Below, in pieces: positions 13,527-21,386 of a stretch of DNA of 23,819 nt. The number at the start of each line of letters is the position of its first letter. The first letter of the stretch is position 1. The stretch lies in NCBI GenBank assembly GCA_036394995.1, contig DASWED010000050.1, positions 1 through 23,819 on the forward strand, in the 5' to 3' direction. Source of the DNA: DASWED01 sp036394995. Lineage in GTDB: Bacteria > Actinomycetota > UBA4738 > JACQTL01. The notes under the pieces are model-generated. The model saw only the letters and a program-made list of their open reading frames with translations, was not told where the DNA came from and did not search any database. Made by a program: the position numbers and the translations under genes.

Positions 13527-14764
13527 CGGGCCTTCTCCAGGGCCGCGATCAGTACGTCCACCTCGTCGCGGGTGTTGTACAGGTAGAACGAGGCCCGGGC
13601 CGTGGCGGGGACCCCCAGGACCCGGTGGAGGATCTGGGTGCAGTGGTGGCCGGCCCGGATGGCCACGCCCTCCTGGTCCAGGACCTGCGACAGGTCGTGC
13701 GGGTGGATGTCGGCGAACCAGAATGACACCTCGGCGCCGCGTTCGGTCATGTCGTGGGGACCGAACACGCGCGCGCCGATCCCCAGGAGCCGGTCGATCG
13801 CGTACTGGGCCACATTCTCCTCGTGGGCCCGGACGGCATCCATGCCGACGGCCTGGAGGTACTCGATCGCGGCCGCCAGGCCGATCTCCTCGGCGATGTT
13901 CATGGTCCCGGCCTCGAACTTCCACGGGATCTCGCGCCACGTGGATGAGTCCCGGCCGACCTCGCGGATCATCTCGCCGCCACCCATGAAGGGATCCATG
14001 GCCTCCAGGTGCTCGCGCTTCGCGTACAGCCCGCCGGAGGCCGTGGGGCCCAGCATCTTGTGCCCGGAGATCGTCAGGAAGTCGCAGTCCAGCTCCGCCA
14101 CGTCCACCGGCGCGTGGGGCACCAGCTGGGCCCCGTCCACCAGGAACAGGGCGCCGGCGGCGTGGGCCGAGTCCGCCAGGCGGCGGAGCGGGGGCATCGT
14201 CCCGAGGACGTTCGACATGCCGCTGATCGCGACGAGCTTCGTGTTCGGGCCGAGGAGCTGCTCGAACTCGCCCTGGTCCAGGCGGCCCTCCTCGGTCACC
14301 GGCACGTAGCGGAGGACCGCGCCGGTGTCCCGGGCGGCGAGCTGCCACGGGATGATGTTCGAATGGTGCTCGAGCTCGGAGAGCACGATCTCGTCGCCCT
14401 CCCGCAGGAACCTCCGCCCCCACCCGTACGCCACCAGGTTGATGGCCTCCGTCGTCCCCCGGTTGAACACGATGCTCGCCGGGTCGGGAGCGCCGACGAA
14501 CCGCGCCAGCCTGGCGCGCGCGTCCTCGTAGGCCTGGGTGGCCTCCCCGGCCAGCGTGTGGACCGAGCGGTGGATGTTTGCGTTGTGCCGCTCGTAGTAG
14601 TCGACGACGGCGTCGATGACCTGGCGGGGCTTCTGCGACGTGGCCGCGGAATCCAGGTACACGAGCGGCCGGTCGTGGACCAGGCGGTCGAGGATCGGGA
14701 AATCCTTGCGGATGCGTTCCACGTCGAGCGCCCCGGGGTCCCGGTGATCCGCCACCTTCGCCAT
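13511..14764 (-). CDS. sufS: SufS cysteine desulfurase
   Basis: 417 residues, class V aminotransferase fold, group II desulfurase. The PLP lysine is K236 in TISGHKMLGP, the conserved histidine is H134 in LEHHSNIIPW, and the persulfide-carrying cysteine is C375 in IRAGHHCTQ. It converts cysteine to alanine and hands the sulfur to SufU. Start is ATG 14762-14764 with GGAGG 5 nt upstream; the TTG at 14774-14776 lacks a ribosome-binding site. It follows sufC after 14 bp and precedes sufU, in one transcript. Confidence 0.96.
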   Translation of the reverse strand: MAKVADHRDPGALDVERIRKDFPILDRLVHDRPLVYLDSAATSQKPRQVIDAVVDYYERHNANIHRSVHTLAGEATQAYEDARARLARFVGAPDPASIVFNRGTTEAINLVAYGWGRRFLREGDEIVLSELEHHSNIIPWQLAARDTGAVLRYVPVTEEGRLDQGEFEQLLGPNTKLVAISGMSNVLGTMPPLRRLADSAHAAGALFLVDGAQLVPHAPVDVAELDCDFLTISGHKMLGPTASGGLYAKREHLEAMDPFMGGGEMIREVGRDSSTWREIPWKFEAGTMNIAEEIGLAAAIEYLQAVGMDAVRAHEENVAQYAIDRLLGIGARVFGPHDMTERGAEVSFWFADIHPHDLSQVLDQEGVAIRAGHHCTQILHRVLGVPATARASFYLYNTRDEVDVLIAALEKARSIFD

Positions 14765-14778
14765 CTGCGCCTCCAACC

Positions 14779-15609
14779 CTACGACTCGCCGCGCGCGGGG
14801 CCGGATCCGGCGTCGTCGCGGCCGGCCTCCTCCTCGGAGAGCCCGACCTCCTGCCGGATGCCCTCGTAGCCCTTCTCCTCCAGCTCCCGGGCCAACTCCG
14901 GACCGCCCTCCTTCACGATCCGCCCCCCCATCATCACGTGCACGAAGTCGGGGTGGACGTAGTTGAGGATCCGCTGGTAGTGGGTGATGACGAGCACGCC
15001 GAGGGAAGGCCCGATGAGCTTCTCCACGCCGGTGGCCACGGCCTTCAGCGAGTCGATGTCCAGGCCCGAGTCGGTCTCGTCGAGGATGGCGATCTGCGGA
15101 GCCAGCACGGCCAGCTGGAGGATCTCGTTCTTCTTCTTCTCGCCGCCCGAGAACCCCTGGTTCACGTAGCGGCGGACCATGTCGTCCTCCACACCGAGGA
15201 GGTCCATCTTCTCCTTCATGTGCTTGCGGAAGGCCAGCGCCGAGATCTCCTCGCCCTTGATGGCCTTGTAGGCCGTTCGCAGGAAGTTCACGACGGAGAC
15301 CCCCGGGACCTCCACCGGGTACTGCATGGCCAGGAACAGGCCGCGCTGGGCGCGCTGGTCCGGCGTGAGCCCCAGGATGGCCTCGCCCTTGAACACGACC
15401 TCGCCCGAGGTGACCTGGTAGCCGGGCCGGCCCATCAGCACGTTGGCCAGGGTCGACTTCCCGCTGCCGTTCGGCCCCATGAGGGCATGGGTCTCGCCCT
15501 GGCGGACCATGAGGTCGATGCCCTTCAGGATCTCCTTGCCCTCCACGGAGGCGTGGAGGCCCCGGATCTCCAGCTCGGCGGTCTGCACGAGCGTGTCTGC
15601 GGTTGCCAT
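14779..15609 (-). CDS. sufC: SufC, ABC-type ATPase of the SufBCD scaffold
   Basis: 276 residues. All ATPase motifs are present: Walker A GPNGSGKST (45-53), Q-loop Q96, signature FSGGEKKK (153-160), Walker B AILDETDSGLD (174-184) and the switch H210. SufC binds SufB and SufD and drives the shape change needed for cluster assembly. The C-terminal 25 residues are acidic and longer than in many homologues. Start ATG 15607-15609 lies one base after the stop of the Rieske gene. Confidence 0.96.
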   Translation of the reverse strand: MATADTLVQTAELEIRGLHASVEGKEILKGIDLMVRQGETHALMGPNGSGKSTLANVLMGRPGYQVTSGEVVFKGEAILGLTPDQRAQRGLFLAMQYPVEVPGVSVVNFLRTAYKAIKGEEISALAFRKHMKEKMDLLGVEDDMVRRYVNQGFSGGEKKKNEILQLAVLAPQIAILDETDSGLDIDSLKAVATGVEKLIGPSLGVLVITHYQRILNYVHPDFVHVMMGGRIVKEGGPELARELEEKGYEGIRQEVGLSEEEAGRDDAGSGPARGES

Positions 15610-15610
15610 G

Positions 15611-15931
15611 TCAGTCGCTCACCTCGATCAGGATGTCGTTGCCCTCGACCTTCACCGGGTAGGCGCGCACCGGCATCGTGGCCGGGAGGGTCCTCGGCTT
15701 GCCCGTGTTGAGATCGAACGTCGAACCGTGCTTCGGGCATTCGATGGTCTCGAAATCCGGGTCCACCTCGCCCTCGTCCAGGTAGGAGTGGGCGTGCGAG
15801 CAGATCGCCTCGAGCGCCCGGAACTCGCCGTCGCCCAGGTTGGCCACGGCGATCTCGGTCCCGTCGTGCGCGAACCGCCGGGCCTCGCCCTCGGGGATCT
15901 GGTCCGTGGTCGCGATCTTCACCAGGCCCAT
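15611..15931 (-). CDS. Rieske-type [2Fe-2S] ferredoxin within the suf cluster
   Basis: 106 residues. Both cluster motifs are intact: C44-x-H46 in AICSHAHSYLDEG and C65-x2-H68 in ECPKHGSTFDL. The rest matches small bacterial Rieske ferredoxins of the NirD/dioxygenase-ferredoxin type. Genes of this kind often sit between sufD and sufC in actinobacterial suf operons, where an electron-transfer role in assembly is assumed but not proven. The ATG at 15929-15931 is taken as start although the GAGGAG is directly against it; the GTG three codons later, 9 nt from the GGAG, is an equally good start. It begins 4 bp after the sufD stop. Confidence 0.9.
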   Translation of the reverse strand: MGLVKIATTDQIPEGEARRFAHDGTEIAVANLGDGEFRALEAICSHAHSYLDEGEVDPDFETIECPKHGSTFDLNTGKPRTLPATMPVRAYPVKVEGNDILIEVSD

Positions 15932-15935
15932 CTCC

Positions 15936-17249
15936 TCACCGCTCCAGCTCGCGTTCGATGGCCTGCTCCAGCCCGCGGCGGACCTCCTCGAGGCCCACGC
16001 GGTCCAGGACCTCCCGGAAGAAACCGAACACGATGAGCCGCTCGGCTTCCTTCCGCGGGATCCCGCGGCTCTGGAGGTAGAACAGGGCCTCCTCGTCGAC
16101 CGGGCCCACGCTGGCCGCGTGGCCGCAGCGGACCTCGTTGTTCTCGATCTCCAGGTTGGGGATGGCGTCGGCCTTCGCGTGCTCGCTGAGCACGATGTTG
16201 CGGTTCGTCTGGAAGGCGTCGCTGCGGGAGGCACCGGGACGGATGTGCACCCAGCCCGAGTAGATGGCCCGGCTCGCCCCCTTCAGGGCGCCCTTGTACA
16301 GCAGTTGGCTGGTGCCGTTCGGCGCCTCGTGGTCCTGCAGGGTCCGGTGGTCGAAGTGCTGGGAGCCGTCGGCGAAGTACAGCCCGAGCATCTCGGAGTG
16401 CCCGCCGGGCTCGGCCAGGACGGATTCGAACTCGTTCCTGGACAGGTCCGCGCCGAACGCGACAGAGAGCGAGTGGAACTCGGCGTCGCGGGCCAATCGC
16501 GCCCGCTGGACCGACACGTGGGTGACGCCCTCGCCCCACTCCTGGAGCGAGACGTAGCTGACCTTCGACGCCGGGCCGACGTCGATCTCGACCACGGCGT
16601 CGGAGAGGGCCCGGTCGAGGGCCGGCGAGACGTAGCGGTCGATGAAGGTCACATCGGCCTGCTCCCCCACCACGATCAGGGTGTGGGGGAACACCGCCGC
16701 GCTGCCGGCGTCGAGGTAGGTCAGGGACTGCAGCGGCAGCTCCACGCGGACCCTCGGCGGGACATACAGGAACGTGCCGCCGGTGCGAAAGGCCCCGTGC
16801 AGCGCGGTGAACTTGGTCCGGTCGGTGGGGACGATGGCATGGAGGTGGGGTTCCACCAGCTCGGGCAGTCGTTCGGCGGCGGCGTCCAGGCCGGTGAAGA
16901 CCACGCCCTGCTCGGCCAGCTCCGGCGCCAGGTGGGCCGTGAGGACCTCGGAGTTCCGCTGCACCAGCAGGCCGGCGCGCTCGCCCACGTCCCCGGCGGC
17001 CAGCAGGACCTCCGGCGGGACGTCGTCGAGGTTATCGGCCTGGCCGCCCGGCGCGAACGCCCGGAACGAACCGAGGTCGAGCTCCGAGAGGTCCGTGTAC
17101 CGCCACTCCTCGGTCTCCTGGGCGGGGACGGGCAGGGCCTCGTACTCCGCGTGAGCGCGCTCCCGCTGTGCGCGGATGAACTCCGGTCCGGCCGGCAATG
17201 CCGCCAGCGCTTCGCCGTCGAACCCGTTCCGAGTGGCCAGACCGGTCAA
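15936..17249 (-). CDS. sufD: SufD, scaffold subunit of SufBCD
   Basis: 437 residues of the SufB/SufD beta-helix family. Recognisable parts are TEEWRYTDLSEL near 47-58, GGTFLYVPPRVRVELPLQ (about 156-173), GASRAIYSGWVHIRPGA, and the C-terminal NNEVRCGHAASVGPVDEEALFYLQSRGI with HASxG and the conserved C-terminal helices. With SufB and SufC it forms the platform on which the cluster is built and helps iron entry. Start is TTG at 17247-17249; no ATG or GTG lies upstream in frame, and GGAG stands 7 nt before it. It has its own promoter region rather than following sufB, which is 4.6 kb upstream. Confidence 0.94.
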   Translation of the reverse strand: MTGLATRNGFDGEALAALPAGPEFIRAQRERAHAEYEALPVPAQETEEWRYTDLSELDLGSFRAFAPGGQADNLDDVPPEVLLAAGDVGERAGLLVQRNSEVLTAHLAPELAEQGVVFTGLDAAAERLPELVEPHLHAIVPTDRTKFTALHGAFRTGGTFLYVPPRVRVELPLQSLTYLDAGSAAVFPHTLIVVGEQADVTFIDRYVSPALDRALSDAVVEIDVGPASKVSYVSLQEWGEGVTHVSVQRARLARDAEFHSLSVAFGADLSRNEFESVLAEPGGHSEMLGLYFADGSQHFDHRTLQDHEAPNGTSQLLYKGALKGASRAIYSGWVHIRPGASRSDAFQTNRNIVLSEHAKADAIPNLEIENNEVRCGHAASVGPVDEEALFYLQSRGIPRKEAERLIVFGFFREVLDRVGLEEVRRGLEQAIERELER

Positions 17250-17259
17250 CGTGTAGCTC

Positions 17260-17300
17260 CGTTCGTCGAGTCGATGGGTCGCCCGGGCGCCCGACGAACG
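17260..17300 (-). repeat. 9-bp inverted repeat in the sufD 5' leader, next to the ribosome-binding site
   Basis: CGTTCGTCG (17292-17300 on the - strand) and CGACGAACG (17260-17268) are perfect complements, 23 nt apart, with a second GC palindrome (CGCCCGGGCG) inside. The 3' arm runs directly into the GGAG of sufD, so folding could affect its translation, or the repeat could bind a protein. Confidence 0.55.
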
Positions 17301-17324
17301 CCCGCCCGCGTGGTCCCGACCGAA

Positions 17325-17369
17325 AGTCTATCAACGGGGTCGGATTCAACGCTCCGTTGCGGGGTTGAT
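17325..17369 (-). promoter_or_regulatory. sufD promoter with nested inverted repeats (possible SufR-type operator)
   Basis: A -10 box TAGACT lies at 17325-17330 on the - strand, about 75 nt before the TTG start. Overlapping and upstream are two nested inverted repeats: ATCAAC/GTTGAT (outer halves 17364-17369 and 17330-17335) and CAACG-GAG-CGTTG (17347-17359). CAAC...GTTG half-sites resemble the SufR operator described in cyanobacteria (CAAC-N6-GTTG), here with a 5-nt gap. The position over the promoter suits a repressor. No regulator gene is in the window. Confidence 0.45.
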
Positions 17370-17417
17370 TCGGTCCCACAGCCGCTCCACATCGTCCGCG
17401 CGGGGTGCCGGATCTGG

Positions 17418-18194
17418 TCAGCCCCGCAGCGTCCGGTAGTGGTAGCCGTAGCGGGTCGCGAAGCCGAGTCCCGCGTACAGGCTGCGGGCCGGTTCGTTCC
17501 CCACCTCCACCTGGAGGTAACAGGACGTCGCTCCCAGCCGGGCGGCCCACCGGACCAGCGCCCCGAGCACGGCGGTCGCGGCTCCCCGCCGCCGGGCTCG
17601 CTCCGCCGTCGCCATCGAGAAGATCCCGAGCCATCCCCGCTCCACCACCCCAAGGCCCAGCGCCACCGGCTCCCCTCGAGCCCCGCCCTCGCGGGTGTCG
17701 CGGAGAAGCACGTAGCCGGCCGGAGGCGCGATACGGTCGAACACGCCCGCCCGCATGGCGTCCGGGTCGCCCCGCCCGACGAGCTCGGTCGACAGCGCCA
17801 GCCACTCCCGTCCCGCTCGGCGTTCGACCTGGACGTCGAATGGCGGACGGGCGGCGACCCCCGCCAGGACGTCCTCGATCGGTGCCGCCTGGATGTCCGC
17901 CCGCGCCTCGATCTCGTACCCCCTGGAGGCGAGGGCTTCGTCCAGCCCCTCCGGCACCGAGGCGGGCGAGATCTGGAAGCGGGGCTCGATCCCGCGTGCG
18001 CGGTAGAACCGCTCGGCGAGCTCGAGGTACCCCTCGAGCCCGGCGGTCCCCGGCCCGGCGATCGACAGGACGGAGTTCGAGCGCCGGGCCACGACCCCGG
18101 GCGAGCAGCGCAACCGCCAGCCATCCACGACCTGGATCACGTCGGCCGGCCACGCGTTCGCGGCCAGCTCCTCGATCAGACGGACGTCATCCAT
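17418..18194 (-). CDS. GNAT-family N-acetyltransferase
   Basis: 258 residues. The C-terminal half (about 120-258) is the GNAT domain, with the acetyl-CoA loop ERARRRGAATAVLGALVRWA (199-218) and the late YLQVEVGNEPARSLYAGLGF. The N-terminal part begins with IEELAANAWPADVIQVVDGWRLR and ARRSNSVL, as in actinobacterial GNAT proteins with a second, degenerate GNAT-like domain. Acceptor unknown. The ATG at 18192-18194 fits the conserved N-terminus; GTG 18222-18224 is an alternative, and neither has a clear ribosome-binding site. It lies 52 bp after the VOC gene and may share its transcript. Confidence 0.82.
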   Translation of the reverse strand: MDDVRLIEELAANAWPADVIQVVDGWRLRCSPGVVARRSNSVLSIAGPGTAGLEGYLELAERFYRARGIEPRFQISPASVPEGLDEALASRGYEIEARADIQAAPIEDVLAGVAARPPFDVQVERRAGREWLALSTELVGRGDPDAMRAGVFDRIAPPAGYVLLRDTREGGARGEPVALGLGVVERGWLGIFSMATAERARRRGAATAVLGALVRWAARLGATSCYLQVEVGNEPARSLYAGLGFATRYGYHYRTLRG

Positions 18195-18246
18195 GCCGAA
18201 CGGGGCCGGCCTCGCCCACACCACGATGGCCGTGGACGGGCGGGGT

Positions 18247-18981
18247 TCACATGCCCTTGAAGATCCCGAACGCGTTGCCCTGGGGGTCGAGGAACATCGC
18301 GATCTCGGTGTCCTCCGCGACCTTCATGGGCTGCATGACGACCGTGCCGCCCTGCGACTCCGCCCGTTCGCAGTACTTCTGGAGGTCGTCGACGTCCGCG
18401 TAGACGTTCACGTGCGGCAAGCCGTCCGGGGTGCCGCCGATCGCGCCCTGGATGCCCGAGCCACCCGAGTCCGTGTCGATCTGGTGGTACTCGAAGTCCC
18501 CGCTCGTGCTGCTCGTCACCCTCCAGCCGAACAGCTCGGTGTAGAAGTCGACGAGCTGGCCCGGATTCGGCCCCAGGATCTCCCACCAGCTCACCGCGCG
18601 CCCGTCTCCCTGGCTGACGGGCGGGGCGTCCCCCGGGCCCGGAGCCACCAGGCCGACCCGGTTCCCCTGCGGGTCGCTGAGGAGGGCGAACGTCACCATC
18701 TCCATCTCGACGATCGGCACGGCGGTCGACCCCCCGAGCGACTCGGCCTTGTCGAGCGCGGCCTGGAGGTCCGGGGCCGCCACGTAGAAGGTGACGAAGC
18801 CCGGACCGCCGTCCTGCGTGGTGCCGATCCCGCCGTTGATCCCCCCGCCGGCATGGGTGTCGACGGTGAAGTACCCGCCCTGGAACTCCGTCGACTTCCA
18901 GCCGAACAGCTCGTCATAGAACTTCGCGAGCGCGGCACCGTCCTGTCCGTTGACCTCGAAGTGGACGACCGGATCACCCAT
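18247..18981 (-). CDS. Two-domain VOC (glyoxalase/bleomycin-resistance-like) protein
   Basis: 244 residues made of two VOC modules. Module 1 (about 1-115) has VVHFEVNGQDGAALAKFYDELFGW and ends FALLSDPQGNRVGLV. Module 2 (about 125-244) has SWWEILGPNPGQLVDFYTELFGW and ends IAMFLDPQGNAFGIF. The repeats give a fold with a metal-binding or ligand pocket. Glyoxalases, dioxygenases and drug-binding proteins share it, so the reaction cannot be assigned; this hydroxylase-like subgroup is common in actinobacteria. Start ATG 18979-18981 has GAGGAGGAAG just upstream, a strong ribosome-binding site, unlike the leaderless neighbours. Confidence 0.85.
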   Translation of the reverse strand: MGDPVVHFEVNGQDGAALAKFYDELFGWKSTEFQGGYFTVDTHAGGGINGGIGTTQDGGPGFVTFYVAAPDLQAALDKAESLGGSTAVPIVEMEMVTFALLSDPQGNRVGLVAPGPGDAPPVSQGDGRAVSWWEILGPNPGQLVDFYTELFGWRVTSSTSGDFEYHQIDTDSGGSGIQGAIGGTPDGLPHVNVYADVDDLQKYCERAESQGGTVVMQPMKVAEDTEIAMFLDPQGNAFGIFKGM

Positions 18982-19057
18982 CGGCTTCCTCCTCGCTCGA
19001 ATCGGATGCGATCGATGGGAGCGTACGCCGCGGCCGGCGATCCAACGTTCGCCCTGC

Positions 19058-21304
19058 TCAGACGGGCGAGACGGTGACCGGAATGCCGTTGAGGACCGCG
19101 TTGCCGGACAGCGCGTCGACGAGATCGGAGGGTGCGAGCGCGTTGGAGTTCGCCGCGGGCTGGCCGGCGGCCACGCTGAGGCGGACCTCACCGTTCCCGT
19201 CGCCCCAGCCGTGGGGGATGCTCACGACGCCCGGGCGCATGACGTCGGTCACCTCCACCTCGACGTCGATCGAACCTGAGGCCGACGACACGCGGACCGG
19301 CTTCCCCTCCTCGAGATGCAGCCGAGCGGCGTCCTCGGGGTGGACCTGCACCGTGCACCGGTTGCTCCCGCCGGACAGCCCGGGCAGGTTGTGCATCCAC
19401 GAGTTGTTCGAACGGAGCTGGCGCCGTCCCACCAGGACCAAGCCGTCACGGGCGCGTTCCAGCGACGCCCGGAGCCGCTCGACGTCCTGGACGATGTCGC
19501 CGGGCGCCAGCTCGATCATCCCGCTCGGGGTCCGCAGGACCTCGGGGATGCGCTCCTGGAGCGGCCCGAGGTCGATGCCGTGCGGGTGCTCGAGGAGCTT
19601 CGTCATCGACAACCCCTCCGGGTCCCGCCCGAACCCGTCGCCGTACGGCCCGGTTCGCAGCAGGATGTCGAGCAGGCGCTCGGGCCCCTCCCCATCCGCC
19701 ACCTCCGACCAGGCGGCCTCGAGGTCGGCGCCATGGGCGGGCGAGAGCGCGTTCTTCAGGCCGCGTTCCAGAAGCCCCCGCGCCACGAACCCGTCGAGCG
19801 CCCTCAGGTCGGATTCGGGCCCCTGGCCGGCGGCGATCGCCGCCAGGCGCAGGAGCACCTGCCATTCGTGCATCGAGCCGTCCTCTGCCTCAAGCGCGGG
19901 CGGCGAGTAGTGGGCGATGTTCCGGCACGACAGCGCGGTGAACGCCACGTCGTAGTGCCCGCGGGTGAGGGTGGACTCGCCGGGCAGGATCACGTCGGCG
20001 TGGCGGGAGGTCTCGTTCAGGTAGATGTCGATCGAGACCATGAACTCCAGGGCGCCGAGCGCCCGGTCCAGCCGGCGGGCGTCGGGCGTCGAGACGACCG
20101 GGTTCCCGGCCACCGAGATGAACGCCCGGACCCGCCCGTCGCCGGGCTCCAGGATCTCCTCGGCCAGGGCTGCCACAGGGAACTCGCTGAAGTGCTCCGC
20201 CAGCCCGCGGACCCGGGTGTGGCGACGGCCGAACCGCGCCCCCTTGCCGACGCCCGGGGTCCCGGAGGTGTTGCTGCCGCCGGTGGCGGGCTTGGTGAAC
20301 ATCGCGCCGCCGGGGCGGTCGAGGTTCCCGGTGAGGACGTTCACCACGTCCACCAGCCACGAGGCCAGCGTGCCGAACTCCTGCGTGCAGGTGCCCACCC
20401 GGCCGTAAACGACGGCCCGCTCTGCGGCGGCCAGCTCCCGGGCCATGCGCCGGATCTCCCCGGCCTCGATGCCGGTGACCGCCGCGACCACCTCGGGGGT
20501 GAACCGCTCCGCCAACCCCCGCACCACGTCGATCCCGGAGGTGTGTTGCTCGAGGCGGCCGGGCCGGGCCAGGCCCTCGTCGAACAGCGTGTGCACGATA
20601 GCGAGCAGCAGGTGCGCGTCGGTGCCGGGGACGATCGCGTGGTGCTCGTCGGCGTGCCGGGCGGTCTCGGTTCGACGCGGATCGACGACCACCAGCTTGC
20701 CGCCCCGGGCGCGGAGAGCCCGGAGCCGTCCCGGCAGGTCCGGTGCCGTGAACAGGCTCCCGTTCGACACGAGCGGGTTCGCGCCGAGGATCACCATGTG
20801 CTGGGTCCGGTCCACGTCCGGGATCGGGATCGAGAGCCCCGAGCCGAACATGTACGCGCAGGCCACCTGCTTCGGCATCTGGTCGACGCTCGTGGCCGTG
20901 TACAGGTTCGCGGTCCCCAGCGCCCGGACCAGCACGGGGTTGTAGAGCAGCCCGGCCAGGTTGTGGACGTTCGGGTTGCCCAGGTAGACGGCCACCGAGT
21001 CCGGTCCGTGCTCGGCGACGATCGGCCGCAGGCGCGAGTCGATCAGCGCGAACGCCTCCTCCCAGGAGGCCTCGCGGTGACCGTCCCCGTCGCGGATCAG
21101 GGGCGTGCGGACGATGTCCGGGTCGCGCTCCAGGTCCACGAGCGCCAAGCCCTTGGGGCAGATGTAGCCGTGACTGAAGACGTCCTCCCGGTCGCCCCGA
21201 ACCTTCACCAGCGACCGGCCCTCGAGCGTGAGCTCGAGCCCGCAGGTCGCCTCGCAGAGCGGGCAGGTCCGGTACGCGGTGCGGGTCTCGGTCACGGATG
21301 TCAT
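19058..21304 (-). CDS. Molybdopterin oxidoreductase with [4Fe-4S] domain (formate dehydrogenase/nitrate reductase-like)
   Basis: 748 residues. The N-terminal cluster site is C14-x2-C17-x3-C21-x27-C49 (CPLCEATC ... YICPKG). The Mo-bis-MGD domains follow, with MVILGANPLVSNGSL, KLVVVDPRRTETARHAD and DIYLNETSRHADVILP. A C-terminal dinucleotide-binding domain has RSNNSWMHNLPGLSGG and SIPHGWGDG. The segment where the metal-ligand residue normally sits reads TATSVDQMPKQVA, without Cys or Sec at the usual place, so Ser or Asp ligation is possible and the substrate is unknown. There is no twin-arginine signal, so the protein is cytoplasmic. ATG 21302-21304 is preferred over ATG 21308-21310 because a TAGAGT box lies 9 nt before it. 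It stands as a single gene between sufB and sufD. Confidence 0.88.
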   Translation of the reverse strand: MTSVTETRTAYRTCPLCEATCGLELTLEGRSLVKVRGDREDVFSHGYICPKGLALVDLERDPDIVRTPLIRDGDGHREASWEEAFALIDSRLRPIVAEHGPDSVAVYLGNPNVHNLAGLLYNPVLVRALGTANLYTATSVDQMPKQVACAYMFGSGLSIPIPDVDRTQHMVILGANPLVSNGSLFTAPDLPGRLRALRARGGKLVVVDPRRTETARHADEHHAIVPGTDAHLLLAIVHTLFDEGLARPGRLEQHTSGIDVVRGLAERFTPEVVAAVTGIEAGEIRRMARELAAAERAVVYGRVGTCTQEFGTLASWLVDVVNVLTGNLDRPGGAMFTKPATGGSNTSGTPGVGKGARFGRRHTRVRGLAEHFSEFPVAALAEEILEPGDGRVRAFISVAGNPVVSTPDARRLDRALGALEFMVSIDIYLNETSRHADVILPGESTLTRGHYDVAFTALSCRNIAHYSPPALEAEDGSMHEWQVLLRLAAIAAGQGPESDLRALDGFVARGLLERGLKNALSPAHGADLEAAWSEVADGEGPERLLDILLRTGPYGDGFGRDPEGLSMTKLLEHPHGIDLGPLQERIPEVLRTPSGMIELAPGDIVQDVERLRASLERARDGLVLVGRRQLRSNNSWMHNLPGLSGGSNRCTVQVHPEDAARLHLEEGKPVRVSSASGSIDVEVEVTDVMRPGVVSIPHGWGDGNGEVRLSVAAGQPAANSNALAPSDLVDALSGNAVLNGIPVTVSPV

Positions 21305-21313
21305 CGGCATTCG

Positions 21314-21319
21314 ACTCTA
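21314..21319 (-). promoter_or_regulatory. -10 box TAGAGT for the molybdopterin oxidoreductase gene (leaderless)
   Basis: TAGAGT on the - strand ends 9 nt before the ATG at 21304, the spacing seen at the VanZ-like and antiporter genes. There is no ribosome-binding site. The box lies in the gap after the small sufB-linked gene, so the oxidoreductase probably starts its own transcript. Confidence 0.4.
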
Positions 21320-21386
21320 GCCCGAATCCCCCCGGGCCGGACGCGTGCCCTGCCGCTCGCCGCGACCGCGGCGATCAGATCACCGG

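Noticed and set aside
14774..14776. TTG as an earlier start for sufS
   Set aside because: The GGAGG needed for initiation lies between it and the ATG at 14764, correctly spaced for the ATG.
15840..18260. Long + strand open frame (806 codons) opposite the suf genes
   Set aside because: Antisense to the Rieske gene, sufD and the GNAT gene, all of which have clear motifs. The apparent His/Asp/Gly richness is the reverse of suf codons.
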